Assembly (NCBI RefSeq): GCF_947493425.1
Contig: NZ_CANLRP010000020.1
Coordinates: 1-64,000, forward strand
DNA: 64,000 nucleotides
Reading direction: 5' to 3'
From: an uncultured Microscilla sp.
Lineage (GTDB): Bacteria; Bacteroidota; Bacteroidia; Cytophagales; Microscillaceae
Shown here: positions 32,489 through 42,276 of the stretch, in pieces
Numbering within the stretch: position 1 is the stretch's first letter
Layout of the letters: every line of letters starts with the position of its first letter
The notes under the pieces: generated by a model
What the model saw: the letters and a program-made list of their open reading frames with translations, nothing else
Databases searched by the model: none
What the model was told of the DNA's origin: nothing
Translations under genes and position numbers: made by a program

Positions 32489-34978
32489 ATGAAAATAAGA
32501 ATTTGGCTTTGGGTGTTTTTGGGGTGTATCACAGGTCAGGCTTTTGCCCAAAAAAAAGCGACCATAGACTCTTTGAAACAAGTGCTCCAAAACGACCTGG
32601 CTGACACCCAACGGGTAAAAGTATACAACCAACTCGCCCTTAGGTATAAGCCCTCCCAACTATCCAAAATTGAACATTATAGCTCCTTGGCAATCAAGCT
32701 TGCTACCCAGATAAAGTACCCCAAGGGCATTGTAAATGCTTATAAACGCCTTGCTTACTTTGCAAAAAACGAAGCCAACCACACTAAAGCAAAAAACATA
32801 TTTGATCAAATACTCACAGTCAGCGATCAATATCAATATATCCAAGGGAAAATCAGTGCTTTTATTGGCTTGGGTTCGGTGGAGGTGGCTCATGCAAACT
32901 ACCCTACTGCTTTGCGGTATTATACCAAAGCACTCAAGATAAGCAAGGCCCAAAAGTTACCCGGTTATACCGCCACAGTATATAACAACATAGGTGTACT
33001 CTCTGCTAACCAAGGTAACTATGCCAAAGCCCTGGAGTATTATGGAAAAAGCCTTGAAATACGCAAAAAAGAAAAAAACAAAGCAAATGTAGCAAGCCTT
33101 TACAACAATATGGCAACCATACATTTGCGACAGGGCGACTATGCCTTGTCGTTGCAAAAGCACCTCAAAGCATTGCAAATAAGAATCAAATCAAACGATC
33201 AATCGAACATATCGGCTAGTTACAATAACATTAGCCTGGTATATGTACGGCAAGGCGATTATGAGAAAGCCCTCGAATACCAACTAAAGTCGCTCAAACT
33301 AAAAGAAGAGTTGGGGCAAAAAATGCTCATAGCAACCAACTATACCAATATAGGTTTTGTATACAGTAAACAACATCAATACGATAAAGCCCTCAAGTAT
33401 TACTTTAAGGCACTAAAGATAGAGCAAAAAAAGGGTAACAAACGTAGGTTGGCCAATTGTTATGACAATATAGGAGAAGCATACCTGGCAAAGAAAAACT
33501 ATAAAAAGGCATTGAGTTACTTGAACAAGTCATTGACAATGAGCCTGAAACTCAACGAAAAATCGTTGGCTTCTACCGTATTGGTAGCTTTGGGCAAGAC
33601 ACACCTAGAACAGAGAAAGTACAAAAAAGCCATCCAATTTCTTGACCGAGGAGTGACGTTGGCCAAAGAAATAGGCAAACCAGCCACACTGCAAGACGGT
33701 GCCGAAACCCTTGCCAAAGTATACAAGGCCAAAGGCGACTACAAAAAAGCCTATGAAGCGCATGTGGTGTTTAAGCAAATGACCGATAGCTTGCTCAATG
33801 CTGCCAGTACTAAAAAAATTACCCGCTTGGCAGCCAATCACGAATTTCAACTTGAAAAAGACTCTCTAAAGATTCAACAAGTTGCCCTCAAAGCAAAGTT
33901 TGAAAAAGAAAAACTAACGAGTAGTTTCCGACGCAATATGAGCATTGTGTCATTATCGGCGCTTGGGGTAATGCTGATTCTTGCTTTTTTCATTTACCGC
34001 AGCCGTCAGGCGCAAAAAAAAGCCAATGGATTGTTGGTGCAACAAAAACACGAATTACAAGAACAAAAATCGGCTTTACAGAAGCAGAAAAAAGAGCTAC
34101 ACCAACAAGGTGAAGAACTGCTTACAATGAACGAAGAGTTGTTGCAAAACCAGGAAGAGATCACCGCTCAACGTGATGATATTGAAGAAAAAAAGAGTTT
34201 GCTCGACACCCAGCACCACCAACTTACCCAAAGTGTAAGGGCTGCCCTCACCATTCAACAGGCAATTTTGCCTGCCACAGAGCATATTGCCAGGTCTTTT
34301 GAAGAGCATTTTGTGGTTTACCACCCTAAAGATGTGGTATCGGGTGACTTTTACTGGCTGGGCACCATTGATAACAAAAAGGTAGTGGGTGCCATTGATT
34401 GTACTGGGCACGGAGTACCAGGAGCATTTATGAGTATGATTGGCTTTACTTTGCTCAACGATATTGTAAACACTAAAAAAGAGTCTGACCCAGCCCAAAT
34501 ACTGGAAATGCTTAGAGCCAGGGTGCCCAAAGTGCTTAAGCAGAGTAAAAGTGGGGACAAAAATGGCATGGATGCCGCGTTTGTAGCAACAGAAGAACTG
34601 GAAAATGGGCAGATAGAGTTGCGCTTTGCTGGTGCCAAGCGCCCTTTGTGGTATGTAACACCTGGCAGCAAAACCTTAGGAATTATTAAGGGTGCCAATG
34701 TGTCTATCGGTTTCTCGTCAAATAATACCCGGAATATAGAGTGCCACTCTATGTGGTGTGACAAAGGTACGGTGTTTTATATCGGCTCTGATGGCTTTGC
34801 TGACCAAAACAACGAGCAAAGGGCTAAGTTTGGGAGCCACCGCCTACAACAATTGATCTACAAAATTCATTTGCATACCATGAATGCCCAAAAAGACATA
34901 TTGGAACAAGCCCTCAGTGAACACATGAAAAATACCGAACAACGCGACGATATTTTGTTGCTAGGGCTAAAGGTATAA
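32489..34978 (+). CDS. TPR-SpoIIE membrane phosphatase receptor 2
   Basis: This 829-residue protein has the same architecture as receptor 1. It has a signal peptide (MKIRIWLWVFLGCITGQAFA), TPRs from about residue 40 to 420 (YNNIGVLSANQGNYAKALEY-type units), and a membrane helix near 484-504 (MSIVSLSALGVMLILAFFIY). A coiled coil rich in Gln and Glu (LLVQQKHELQEQKSALQKQ) follows, then a PP2C/SpoIIE domain from about 605. Metal-site motifs are DVVSGDFYW, AIDCTGHGVPGAFM, NGMDAAFV, GSDGFADQ and RDDILLLG. The periplasmic helices and the phosphatase diverge from receptor 1, so the pair are old paralogues. The gap before it is filled by two MITE-like elements, so it probably has its own transcription start. 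Confidence 0.93.
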   Translation: MKIRIWLWVFLGCITGQAFAQKKATIDSLKQVLQNDLADTQRVKVYNQLALRYKPSQLSKIEHYSSLAIKLATQIKYPKGIVNAYKRLAYFAKNEANHTKAKNIFDQILTVSDQYQYIQGKISAFIGLGSVEVAHANYPTALRYYTKALKISKAQKLPGYTATVYNNIGVLSANQGNYAKALEYYGKSLEIRKKEKNKANVASLYNNMATIHLRQGDYALSLQKHLKALQIRIKSNDQSNISASYNNISLVYVRQGDYEKALEYQLKSLKLKEELGQKMLIATNYTNIGFVYSKQHQYDKALKYYFKALKIEQKKGNKRRLANCYDNIGEAYLAKKNYKKALSYLNKSLTMSLKLNEKSLASTVLVALGKTHLEQRKYKKAIQFLDRGVTLAKEIGKPATLQDGAETLAKVYKAKGDYKKAYEAHVVFKQMTDSLLNAASTKKITRLAANHEFQLEKDSLKIQQVALKAKFEKEKLTSSFRRNMSIVSLSALGVMLILAFFIYRSRQAQKKANGLLVQQKHELQEQKSALQKQKKELHQQGEELLTMNEELLQNQEEITAQRDDIEEKKSLLDTQHHQLTQSVRAALTIQQAILPATEHIARSFEEHFVVYHPKDVVSGDFYWLGTIDNKKVVGAIDCTGHGVPGAFMSMIGFTLLNDIVNTKKESDPAQILEMLRARVPKVLKQSKSGDKNGMDAAFVATEELENGQIELRFAGAKRPLWYVTPGSKTLGIIKGANVSIGFSSNNTRNIECHSMWCDKGTVFYIGSDGFADQNNEQRAKFGSHRLQQLIYKIHLHTMNAQKDILEQALSEHMKNTEQRDDILLLGLKV

Positions 34979-35202
34979 ACCAAACCATTCGAGCAATACT
35001 TGCAAACTTGATCGCTGCAAGGGTTGTACCCTCACTCAAAGTAATCATTTACAAGGCAAACCACGTTACTTTGCTCCCCTGCTTGCAACTTAAAAGAAGT
35101 ATATTGTTAAAATATAACACCGCGCTTCTTATCGCCTGTCTGATGCCCCTCCCGATTATAATAAATCTCTGATTTGTGCAACCATTTTTGGCACAATGTT
35201 GT

Positions 35203-35210
35203 TACTTTTG
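35203..35210 (+). promoter_or_regulatory. icd: Probable -7 promoter box of icd (TACTTTTG)
   Basis: A TAnnTTTG match 40 bp before the icd start, in a gap that follows the end of an unrelated gene. The -33 element is not obvious; TTTG-like strings occur farther upstream than usual. Confidence 0.4.
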
Positions 35211-35250
35211 TGCGAAACAAGAACAAATTAAATTTTAGATCCCGTAGACA

Positions 35251-36516
35251 ATGAGTGAACAGAAAATAACCATTCAAGACGGGGAATTGAACGTTCCCAA
35301 CACTCCTGTAATTCCTTTCATCGAAGGTGACGGAACTGGTCCAGATATTTGGTCAGCCTCTCAAAAAGTTTTAGACAATGCTGTAGAAAAAGCTTATGGC
35401 GGCGCCAAAAAACTTGCCTGGAAAGAAGTACTTGCCGGACAAAAAGCATTTGACCAAACTGGCGAGTGGCTACCACAAGCTACTTTAGATGCTTTCAACG
35501 AATATTTGGTAGGAATCAAAGGTCCTTTGACTACACCAGTAGGTGGTGGAATCCGTTCGCTGAACGTGGCACTGCGTCAAAAACTGGATTTGTATGCTTG
35601 TATACGTCCTGTTCGTTGGTTCGACGGAGTACCTTCGCCTGTAAAACGTCCGGAACTTTGTAACATGGTCATTTTCCGTGAAAACACAGAGGATGTATAT
35701 GCTGGCATAGAATGGATGCATGGAGAAGAAGGTACCCAAAAAGTAAAAGACTTTTTGATCAAGGAAATGGGTGTAGATAAAATCCGTTTCCCTGAAACTG
35801 CTTCTTTTGGTATCAAACCTATCTCTAAAGAAGGTACCGAACGTTTAGTTCGCTCAGCTATAGAATATACCATCAAGCAAGGGCGCCCTTCATTGACGCT
35901 GGTACACAAAGGTAATATCATGAAATTTACCGAAGGTGCCTTCAAAAACTGGGGTTACGAGCTTGCCGAACGTGAGTATGGCGACAAAGTGTTTACCTGG
36001 GCTCAGTATGACCGCATTGCCGACAAAGACGGTAAAGACGCGGCCAACAAAGCACAAGCTGACGCTGAGGCAGCTGGTAAAATCATTGTAAAAGATGTGA
36101 TTGCTGATGCTTTCTTACAGCAAATCCTTACCCGCCCTGCCGAGTATTCAGTCATTGCTACTATGAACCTCAACGGCGATTACATTTCTGATGCTTTGGC
36201 GGCTATAGTAGGTGGTATTGGTATTGCCCCAGGCGCCAATATCAACTATGTGACCGGACGTGCCATATTTGAAGCTACCCATGGTACTGCTCCCAAATAT
36301 GCTGGCTTGGACAAAGTAAATCCTGGTTCAGTGATTTTGTCAGGTGCTATGATGCTTGAACATTTAGGCTGGCAAGAAGCTGCCGACTTGATCTACAAAG
36401 GCTTAAGTGGAGCCATTGGAGCCAAGCGGGTAACTTACGATTTTGAACGTTTGATGGAAGGTGCCACCTTGTTGAAAACTTCAGAATTTGGTGCAGAAGT
36501 AAGTAAGCATATGTAA
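35251..36516 (+). CDS. icd: Isocitrate dehydrogenase (NADP-dependent)
   Basis: A cytoplasmic TCA-cycle enzyme of 421 residues that oxidatively decarboxylates isocitrate to 2-oxoglutarate. The length and sequence fit the E. coli Icd type: [14 protein letters not shown] at the start, [20 protein letters not shown] with the regulatory/substrate serine, [19 protein letters not shown], and [16 protein letters not shown]. Then come [37 protein letters not shown] and [19 protein letters not shown]. The Lys-Tyr pair in TAPKYAG is that of NADP-specific enzymes. The serine phosphorylated by AceK in E. coli is present, but no aceK is in the window. A terminator follows. Confidence 0.96.
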   Translation: MSEQKITIQDGELNVPNTPVIPFIEGDGTGPDIWSASQKVLDNAVEKAYGGAKKLAWKEVLAGQKAFDQTGEWLPQATLDAFNEYLVGIKGPLTTPVGGGIRSLNVALRQKLDLYACIRPVRWFDGVPSPVKRPELCNMVIFRENTEDVYAGIEWMHGEEGTQKVKDFLIKEMGVDKIRFPETASFGIKPISKEGTERLVRSAIEYTIKQGRPSLTLVHKGNIMKFTEGAFKNWGYELAEREYGDKVFTWAQYDRIADKDGKDAANKAQADAEAAGKIIVKDVIADAFLQQILTRPAEYSVIATMNLNGDYISDALAAIVGGIGIAPGANINYVTGRAIFEATHGTAPKYAGLDKVNPGSVILSGAMMLEHLGWQEAADLIYKGLSGAIGAKRVTYDFERLMEGATLLKTSEFGAEVSKHM

Positions 36517-36549
36517 TCAATCATTGATTATAAGTAAAACTACTAAAAT

Positions 36550-36591
36550 GAAAAACCAGTTATTGAAAGTACTCAACAACTGGTTTTTTTA
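36550..36591. terminator. Terminator between convergent genes
   Basis: AAAAACCAGTTATTG, a short loop, CAACAACTGGTTTTTTT. It lies 35 bp after icd and 50 bp beyond the stop of the leftward gene at 36640. Confidence 0.8.
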
Positions 36592-36639
36592 TCTTTTAGA
36601 GGGTATTCTTTAACCCCTCTTTACCCTTATACAAAAAAC

Positions 36640-37173
36640 CTACCCTGCTCTTTGATAAGCTTCTCTGAGCCAATCAATCAACTCATCGTTTACCTCATTT
36701 ATATCAGTGATTTTTACCCGATGGGTACACATCGTACCAAAAGGTCCAGACCCTTGCAGTCGTTCGCCTGTAGGTTTATCTTTAATTTTGAGTCCCAGGT
36801 CTATCCGGGTTTTAGTAGCGGGTTTTATCAAGGCAAACTGCTTTTTGCGAATAATGCTCACTCCTGTTTTTTTGGGGGTTTGGGTAATATCGTTGCCCAA
36901 CGTCTCTATCACCTCAATCAATCGCTCATAAATAGGCAACAGTGCTTCTTTGCCCTTATATTGTGCGGCAAGCAAATCGGTAGCATCTATAGAGCCTGCA
37001 TCAGCTTTACGGGCTTTGAGCGCCACAAAGTTGGCGAAACCGTGGGTAAAGCCATATTCTGACTTGAGGTAATCCATCATAGCTTTGTGCTTGTCTATGC
37101 CTGTTTGCTCAAGTACTCCTATCCAGTGTTCCAACGACTTCCCTGTTTTGTCTAATAATCCTTGTTCCATCAT
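36640..37173 (-). CDS. DUF4287/DUF5655 domain protein
   Basis: A cytoplasmic protein of 178 residues, taking the ATG at 37173; a longer in-frame start at 37227 adds an unmatched hydrophobic stretch. The N-terminal part is a DUF4287 module (LLDKTGKSLEHWIGVLEQTG...HKAMMDYLKSEYGFTHGFANFVALKA, in parts). The C-terminal part from about residue 80 is a DUF5655 domain (LPIYERLIEVIETLG, KKTGVSIIRKKQFALIKPATKTRIDLGLKI, THRVKITDINEVNDELIDWLREAY). The second domain resembles DNA-binding transport-type small folds by prediction in the literature, but no activity is established. It is a single gene facing icd across a terminator. Confidence 0.8.
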   Translation of the reverse strand: MMEQGLLDKTGKSLEHWIGVLEQTGIDKHKAMMDYLKSEYGFTHGFANFVALKARKADAGSIDATDLLAAQYKGKEALLPIYERLIEVIETLGNDITQTPKKTGVSIIRKKQFALIKPATKTRIDLGLKIKDKPTGERLQGSGPFGTMCTHRVKITDINEVNDELIDWLREAYQRAG

Positions 37174-37313
37174 CGTTTTTGATTTGTTATTGACTAATAA
37201 TACAAGTATAGCAAAGGCATTGACCAATGTATTGTAAAAAATTAACCACTTGATAGGTAAGGTTCAGTCAGGAACAATTGAATAGACTACACTTTACCAG
37301 CAAACCAATAAAA

Positions 37314-38162
37314 TCACTTTTTTTTCAGAATTATGCGTTGCCTGACATACGATAATGCAGTAAACACCCCTAAGCCTCCGGTGATGGTCGACTTTACTAC
37401 CGCAGGTTGAGCAAAAGGGTTACCGTTTGCCTGACGTGCATCTTCTATGGTTTCTAAAAAATCGTAATAATCACGTTTAATATGATATATAGCAACAAAA
37501 ACAGTATCTTCACTTCTGAAGTTATAGCCTGTGCCTATAGTGATCTGGTTGCCTGTTTTGAACCGACCTTCAAATGAAAACTCGGTGGCAAGCTCTCCCC
37601 CAAGGCTATCTTTATTGATTATAATTCGATAATAATTGGGTTTTTCAGGGTCATTGTCTTGAAACTTAGCCAACAAAAAAGCAGTGGTGTCTTTATCTCT
37701 AAAGCGAGCCTCAATAGTATCTAATTGAGGAGCTGGCAAAAAACTGGTTACACCCGTCACCAAACGCCCCTTGAGGACATCTTCTACTTTGAGCGCATAG
37801 TCGCCCCCTGCAGTAGAGTCTACTATAGTACGACCTGCATAATTATAAAATTTACGGCTGTTAGCGTCAAATCCTGACTCAAACTTCAACACCTCCTCTA
37901 CCCCATTATGTACAATGGATACTTTTGCCTGGGGTAAAGGTGGTAACTCTACTGCCCCAAAATAATTGGTACTTTCGGTGAGCAACAAGCGATAAGGTTT
38001 ACCGTGCTCCAGATAACATTCTACTACTATTTCGGGAGCATAAGGTGGCAGGTCAATAGTAATGTCTTTTTGTAAACTATCGCAGGCGCTCAGCCCGATA
38101 AGGGTAAGTATTGGTACCCATAAAAAGGCAGAAAAACGACAATTATATTGAATGTTGAGCAT
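37314..38162 (-). CDS. DUF4249 outer-membrane-associated lipoprotein
   Basis: A predicted lipoprotein of 282 residues with a signal ending in the lipobox LSAC (LTLIGLSACDS). After the Cys come the DUF4249 landmarks: ITIDLPPYAPEIVVECYLEHGKPYRLLLTES, then AKVSIVHNG, and a C-terminal SEDTVFVAIYHIKRDYYDFLETI segment. The final part (NPFAQPAVVKSTITGGLGVFTA) is typical of the family. DUF4249 lipoproteins are regularly paired with TonB-dependent receptors in Bacteroidota, much like SusD with SusC. Here the receptor gene ends 6 bp upstream on the same strand, so the two are one operon. The substrate is unknown. Confidence 0.88.
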   Translation of the reverse strand: MLNIQYNCRFSAFLWVPILTLIGLSACDSLQKDITIDLPPYAPEIVVECYLEHGKPYRLLLTESTNYFGAVELPPLPQAKVSIVHNGVEEVLKFESGFDANSRKFYNYAGRTIVDSTAGGDYALKVEDVLKGRLVTGVTSFLPAPQLDTIEARFRDKDTTAFLLAKFQDNDPEKPNYYRIIINKDSLGGELATEFSFEGRFKTGNQITIGTGYNFRSEDTVFVAIYHIKRDYYDFLETIEDARQANGNPFAQPAVVKSTITGGLGVFTALSYVRQRIILKKK

Positions 38163-38168
38163 ACATAC

Positions 38169-40514
38169 TTAAAATTTGAAATTGTAGGTAACAGACGGTA
38201 TCACAGGAAACAAAGACACTTGTTTTGCTTGAAAGCCCAAGGTTTGGTTGGTATTAGCGTCTTTTATTTCTTCAAAAAAGATAAAATAAGGGTTTAGGCG
38301 GTTATAAGCATTATAAATGCTAAAAGTCAAATCAGACTCGCCCCAACGCGGAAAAAACTTCCAGACCAACCCCAGGTCTAACCTGTGGTAATTGGGCATA
38401 CGCAAATCGTTGCGTTGTTGGAAACGAGGCACCACTGTAGGGTTTCCGCCTACTACATCTTGCAGAAAAAACCGTCCAGGTGGCAACGAAATAGCATTAC
38501 CTGTATAATATACCCAAGCCACAGTAAACGTTAGCCGTTCGTTGAACTTATGGCTAATCACAACTGAAATATCGTGGCGACGGTCATACCGTGGAAAAAA
38601 AGGAGCGCCTCCGTTGATTGGTAAATTACCATTACTTGCCCCAAACTTGCGGTAAGTCCACGAGAGTGTATAACCAATCCACCCCGTGGTACGTCCTTCT
38701 TTTTTCTCTATATAAATCTCGTTGCCATAGCTCCAGCCACGCCCAAACACAAACTCGTTCTCTAAGTTGGGGTTGGCAAAGATCTGCGCCCCGTCTTTCA
38801 AGTCCAGTTGATTGTCCATGTCTTTGTAATACAATTCATTGCTTATGAGCAGCTTGCCGTCAAACAACAAAATGCTCCCACCCATCGCCACTTGGTCAGA
38901 GCGTTGAGGGTTGACCAGTTTGGTAGAAGGATACCATATATCGGTGGGCAACGAAGCCCCGGAATTAGACACCAAGTGGACATATTGGAACATACGTGCC
39001 GCGCTTGCCTTCAACGACACCGTAGGATTTAACTTATAACGTACCGAAAAACGTGGCTCAAACCCTCCATAAGTCTCCCCTTGGTTCTCGAAACCCGACA
39101 ACCTTAAGCCCATATTGATCCGCCAATGATTGTTGATGGTATAATCATCGGTAATAAAAATTGCAGCTTCGTTTCCGTTCAAACGGGTTTCGCTGCCAAA
39201 GTCAACAGAACCGTCAGAGCTGCCTGCCTGAAGCCTACCCAAAGTAAAGTCGTGGTAGGTGTAGTGTGCCCCAAACCTGATGACGTGTTGGTTATTGGGC
39301 AAATAGTCAAAATCTACCTTGGCGCTATAGTCCTGAATGTTTGCCCCCAGGCTAAAGTTAAAAATATCAAAGGTGTTGGCTATTTCATACTCATAGGTGG
39401 TATAAGACAAGGTAGTATTGGAAAATAACCCCGAATTAAACACGTGATTCCAGCGCAAAGCTGCCGCAGTATTGCCCCACTTAAACGAAAAATCGAAGTT
39501 ATCATCTTTGAAACCAAACACATCACGCCCTAAATAACCACTCAGAAACAAGCGATCTTTTTTGCCTAACTCATAGTTTACTTTGGCGTTCAGGTCATAA
39601 AAATAATAGTCAGGAATGGGATTAAAGTCTTCGTTGCTTTCGTTAGCACGGTTAATGGCACGGGTAAACACATCGAAATAAGTGCGCCTTCCGGCAATCA
39701 GAAAAGATGATTTATCTTTTTGAATAGGCCCCTCAAGGGTGAGCCGCGACGAGATCAACCCAATGCCTCCAGCTGCCGAAAACTTTCGCTTGTTGCCATC
39801 TCTCGTTTTTACGTCCAATACTGATGATAACCTGCCACCAAATTGTGCAGGAAAATCACCCTTATACAAATCTACTGTCTTGACCACGTCGGGGTTAAAA
39901 ATGCTAAAAAACCCAAATAAATGAGCGGCATTATAAATTTGTGCCTCATCTAGCAACACCAGGTTTTGATCGGGTCCCCCACCCCGAACAAACAAACCTG
40001 ATGAAGCTTCGCCCCCAGAAGATACCCCTGGCTTAAGCTGTAAGGCTTTGATGATGTCGAGCTCACCAAAAATAACCGGAATAGTTTTTAATTCCTGGGC
40101 AGTGAGTTTTTCTACCCCCATTTGGGTAGAGTTGAGTTTTTCGCGCAAGCCATCGGCCTTTACTACTATTTCGTCAAGTTGTTTTTGTTGGGGGGGTAAG
40201 TTGATGTTGAGTACCAGGCTTTGGCTCAGTTGGAGTGATCGTATTACCGAGGTATAGCCTACATAAGAAAACACTAGTTTTATGCTATCAATAGGTAAGT
40301 CTATGCTATAAAAACCATAAGCGTTGGTGATTACACCTTTGGTGGTACCAGCTATTTGTACCGTTGCCCCTATGAGGTCTTCGCCAGTGCTGGCGTCTTT
40401 TACATACCCACTTACTTTTACTGTGCTTTGCGCAACCACTGGGCAAATACCCCAACAATATATAGTGGCCAGCATAAGCTTAGCAAGTATGCGTTTCAAA
40501 TCTGAATTTTTCAC
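38169..40514 (-). CDS. TonB-dependent outer-membrane receptor with carboxypeptidase-like N-terminal domain
   Basis: An outer-membrane beta-barrel importer of about 781 residues. I prefer the GTG at 40514, which directly precedes a signal sequence (LAKLMLATIYCWGICPVVAQ). An ATG at 40565 would add 17 residues of no known function. After the signal comes a CarboxypepD_reg-like domain (VSGYVKDASTGEDLIGATVQ). The plug domain follows (ELKTIPVIFGELDIIKALQL, FVRGGGPDQNLVLLDEAQIY) and then a 22-strand-type barrel ending in a Phe (SVTYNFKF). The plug and barrel match TonB receptors paired with DUF4249 lipoproteins. It depends on TonB-ExbBD for energy, and those genes are not in the window. It is operonic with the DUF4249 gene 6 bp downstream. 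Confidence 0.92.
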   Translation of the reverse strand: MKNSDLKRILAKLMLATIYCWGICPVVAQSTVKVSGYVKDASTGEDLIGATVQIAGTTKGVITNAYGFYSIDLPIDSIKLVFSYVGYTSVIRSLQLSQSLVLNINLPPQQKQLDEIVVKADGLREKLNSTQMGVEKLTAQELKTIPVIFGELDIIKALQLKPGVSSGGEASSGLFVRGGGPDQNLVLLDEAQIYNAAHLFGFFSIFNPDVVKTVDLYKGDFPAQFGGRLSSVLDVKTRDGNKRKFSAAGGIGLISSRLTLEGPIQKDKSSFLIAGRRTYFDVFTRAINRANESNEDFNPIPDYYFYDLNAKVNYELGKKDRLFLSGYLGRDVFGFKDDNFDFSFKWGNTAAALRWNHVFNSGLFSNTTLSYTTYEYEIANTFDIFNFSLGANIQDYSAKVDFDYLPNNQHVIRFGAHYTYHDFTLGRLQAGSSDGSVDFGSETRLNGNEAAIFITDDYTINNHWRINMGLRLSGFENQGETYGGFEPRFSVRYKLNPTVSLKASAARMFQYVHLVSNSGASLPTDIWYPSTKLVNPQRSDQVAMGGSILLFDGKLLISNELYYKDMDNQLDLKDGAQIFANPNLENEFVFGRGWSYGNEIYIEKKEGRTTGWIGYTLSWTYRKFGASNGNLPINGGAPFFPRYDRRHDISVVISHKFNERLTFTVAWVYYTGNAISLPPGRFFLQDVVGGNPTVVPRFQQRNDLRMPNYHRLDLGLVWKFFPRWGESDLTFSIYNAYNRLNPYFIFFEEIKDANTNQTLGFQAKQVSLFPVIPSVTYNFKF

Positions 40515-40652
40515 TTGGTGCCAGTCTTTTAGTGTTACGCTTTGATAACAACAAAAGACTGGCAAAAGTTATGATAACGCCTTGACTTTCGCCTGTACAA
40601 ACAGTTTGTTTTTTAAGTAAAATACTTAAATTGCTTATTGGCAACAGAAAAA

Positions 40653-41561
40653 ATGAACCCAGGCATGAACGTGATTCAATATATAAAAACCTTACTGGCA
40701 AACGGGCAAATTCAACCAGCCATACAAAAAATGAATGAGGTAGCCCCCAGCACTTATCAAGAAAACGAGGCAATCGATATTGCTTTCAGGTTTAGTATGC
40801 TTATGCAGTCATCTTCCAGTATGGATACTGACAAACTTCACCGGGAAAAATCGCACTTAGTCAGCAGGATAAATGAAGTATTGGAAAGAATGAAGGATCA
40901 ACTGCTTCAAAATGAAGAGATCATGGATCAGAAATATGCGTTTACCCCTCCTACAAATATTCCCACTATTGCTGACAACGCCAGTGACACCCCTTCTCAG
41001 GTGAGTAAGATTCTATTTATGAGTGCCAACCCAGCAGAAACTACGGTGTTGAGATTAAGTAATGAAATGAGGGAAATTCAAAATACACTGAAAAAGTCGC
41101 GTAACCGGGATGACTTTCAGTTTATTATGGAGCCTCAGGTGAATAATAGTATCATTAGACAAAGAATCAAAGAAGAAAGACCTGAAATTGTCCATTTTTC
41201 GGGGCACGGGGGCACTGATGCCGGGCTTGCCGAAGGCATTGTAGTCAATGGCAGTAATGGCAACCCTGTAGTACTTACAAGCAATGCGTTGGGTAGGTTG
41301 TTTGAAATGGCTAAAGAGTATGTACAATGTGTAGTGCTTAACTCCTGTTACTCTGATGCACAAGCAGAGGCTATCAAACAACATATACCCTATGTAATAG
41401 GCATGAGTGATGCCATAGAAGACACCAGTGCCCGAATGTTTTCGGTGGGTTTTTATGAGGCGTTAGGGGTAGGAGAATCTTATACTGAGGCATTTAACAG
41501 TGGTACATTGGCTATAGAAATGGAAGGCTTGCCAGGAGCTGACATTCCAGTATTGTTGTAA
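40653..41561 (+). CDS. CHAT-domain caspase-like protein with EAD-like N-terminus
   Basis: A cytoplasmic protein of 302 residues from the ATG at 40653; a TTG at 40638 is possible. The N-terminal 80 residues (VIQYIKTLLANGQIQPAIQKM, then NEAIDIAFRFSMLM and an REKSHLVSRINEVLERM helix) look like an effector-associated domain of the EAD11 type, a small helical adaptor found in bacterial conflict systems. From about residue 115 is a CHAT protease domain: KILFMSANPAET...RLSNEMREIQ, then the catalytic His185 in VHFSGHGG and Cys232 in VVLNSCYS. The end contains FSVGFYEALGVGESYTEAF. Both catalytic residues are intact. No NTPase, gasdermin or other obvious partner lies beside it. The role in defence or programmed cell death is inference from the family. 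Confidence 0.8.
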   Translation: MNPGMNVIQYIKTLLANGQIQPAIQKMNEVAPSTYQENEAIDIAFRFSMLMQSSSSMDTDKLHREKSHLVSRINEVLERMKDQLLQNEEIMDQKYAFTPPTNIPTIADNASDTPSQVSKILFMSANPAETTVLRLSNEMREIQNTLKKSRNRDDFQFIMEPQVNNSIIRQRIKEERPEIVHFSGHGGTDAGLAEGIVVNGSNGNPVVLTSNALGRLFEMAKEYVQCVVLNSCYSDAQAEAIKQHIPYVIGMSDAIEDTSARMFSVGFYEALGVGESYTEAFNSGTLAIEMEGLPGADIPVLL

Positions 41562-41571
41562 AGGTGCAGAC

Positions 41572-41602
41572 AAAAAAAAGTCGTTCCAAACAAGTGGAAC
41601 GA
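41572..41602 (-). terminator. Terminator of the leftward membrane-protein gene
   Basis: On the minus strand GTCGTTCCA, loop CTTGTT, TGGAACGAC and a T-run of eight. It lies 40 bp past the stop of 41642-42037 and 11 bp after the CHAT gene. Confidence 0.85.
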
Positions 41603-41641
41603 CCAAAACCCAAAGCATTGTCCAAAAAACATTGGGTAGTA

Positions 41642-42037
41642 TTATTTCTTTAGTCCGCGTAAGCTACTCAAAAACAAGCCAAGCCCACCTACCATCAACA
41701 CCAAAATCGTCATTAGCTCAAATGCGGTCATGTGTGAGAGTCTAAACTGTACACTACTAATGACCCCTACAATCAGCATTACTAGTGATCCGATAAGTAG
41801 TAGCCAACCCAGCATATTGCGGGAGTTATAAAAGATCATGCCTATACCAAACATGAACGGAATCATAATATAACCAGAAGTAAAAGTGCCTACTCCTCTG
41901 ATGTGGTATATGTGGTGAAAACTATACCCTACATGTATGGCATTGAGTAGCATGTAGCCGCCTGCAACCAGCATAATAAGTCCAATAGCAAAACGAGTGA
42001 TTTGATTATTACTTCCTGTGGGAGGTATGTTATTCAT
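41642..42037 (-). CDS. Small four-helix membrane protein
   Basis: An integral membrane protein of 131 residues that I do not recognise. Four hydrophobic segments are seen: FAIGLIMLVAGGYMLLNAI (about 16-34), GTFTSGYIMIPFMFGIGMIFY (about 50-70), MLGWLLLIGSLVMLIVGVIS (about 75-94) and FELMTILVLMVGGLGLFLSS (about 106-125). It ends in LRGLKK, which places the C-terminus in the cytoplasm by the positive-inside rule. A His-rich short loop (GYSFHHIYHIRG) lies between helices 1 and 2. It converges with the CHAT gene across a terminator, so co-transcription is unlikely. Confidence 0.7.
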   Translation of the reverse strand: MNNIPPTGSNNQITRFAIGLIMLVAGGYMLLNAIHVGYSFHHIYHIRGVGTFTSGYIMIPFMFGIGMIFYNSRNMLGWLLLIGSLVMLIVGVISSVQFRLSHMTAFELMTILVLMVGGLGLFLSSLRGLKK

Positions 42038-42209
42038 AAAGTTATTTAAATGATAAAATTAGGTTTACAGGTATGAACGCAAACGTTAAAAATTAGTTTC
42101 AACGCAGTTTTGCCCTAATATAATGGCTTAGTTCTGTTTAATACTGCTTTTTTTCTCCTAAATTCGCCCCCTGAATTGGTGAACCATCTCATAAAGAAAT
42201 ATTCTTTTG

Positions 42210-42233
42210 CAGAGGTTTTATCAACCACCTCTG
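42210..42233 (+). other. 5' hairpin upstream of the FKBP gene
   Basis: CAGAGGT pairs with ACCTCTG across a 10-nt loop, directly after a TTCTTTTG string that is one base off the TAnnTTTG promoter box. It lies about 45 bp before the FKBP start and may be a leader hairpin. Confidence 0.35.
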
Positions 42234-42276
42234 GTAAATAACCAAAAACTGTATTAGTTAAACATTAAATTATACA

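Noticed and set aside
35083-35098. 16-base string GCTTGCAACTTAAAAG also found near 58406
   Set aside because: The flanks do not match and a 16-mer match in AT-rich 64 kb is within chance.
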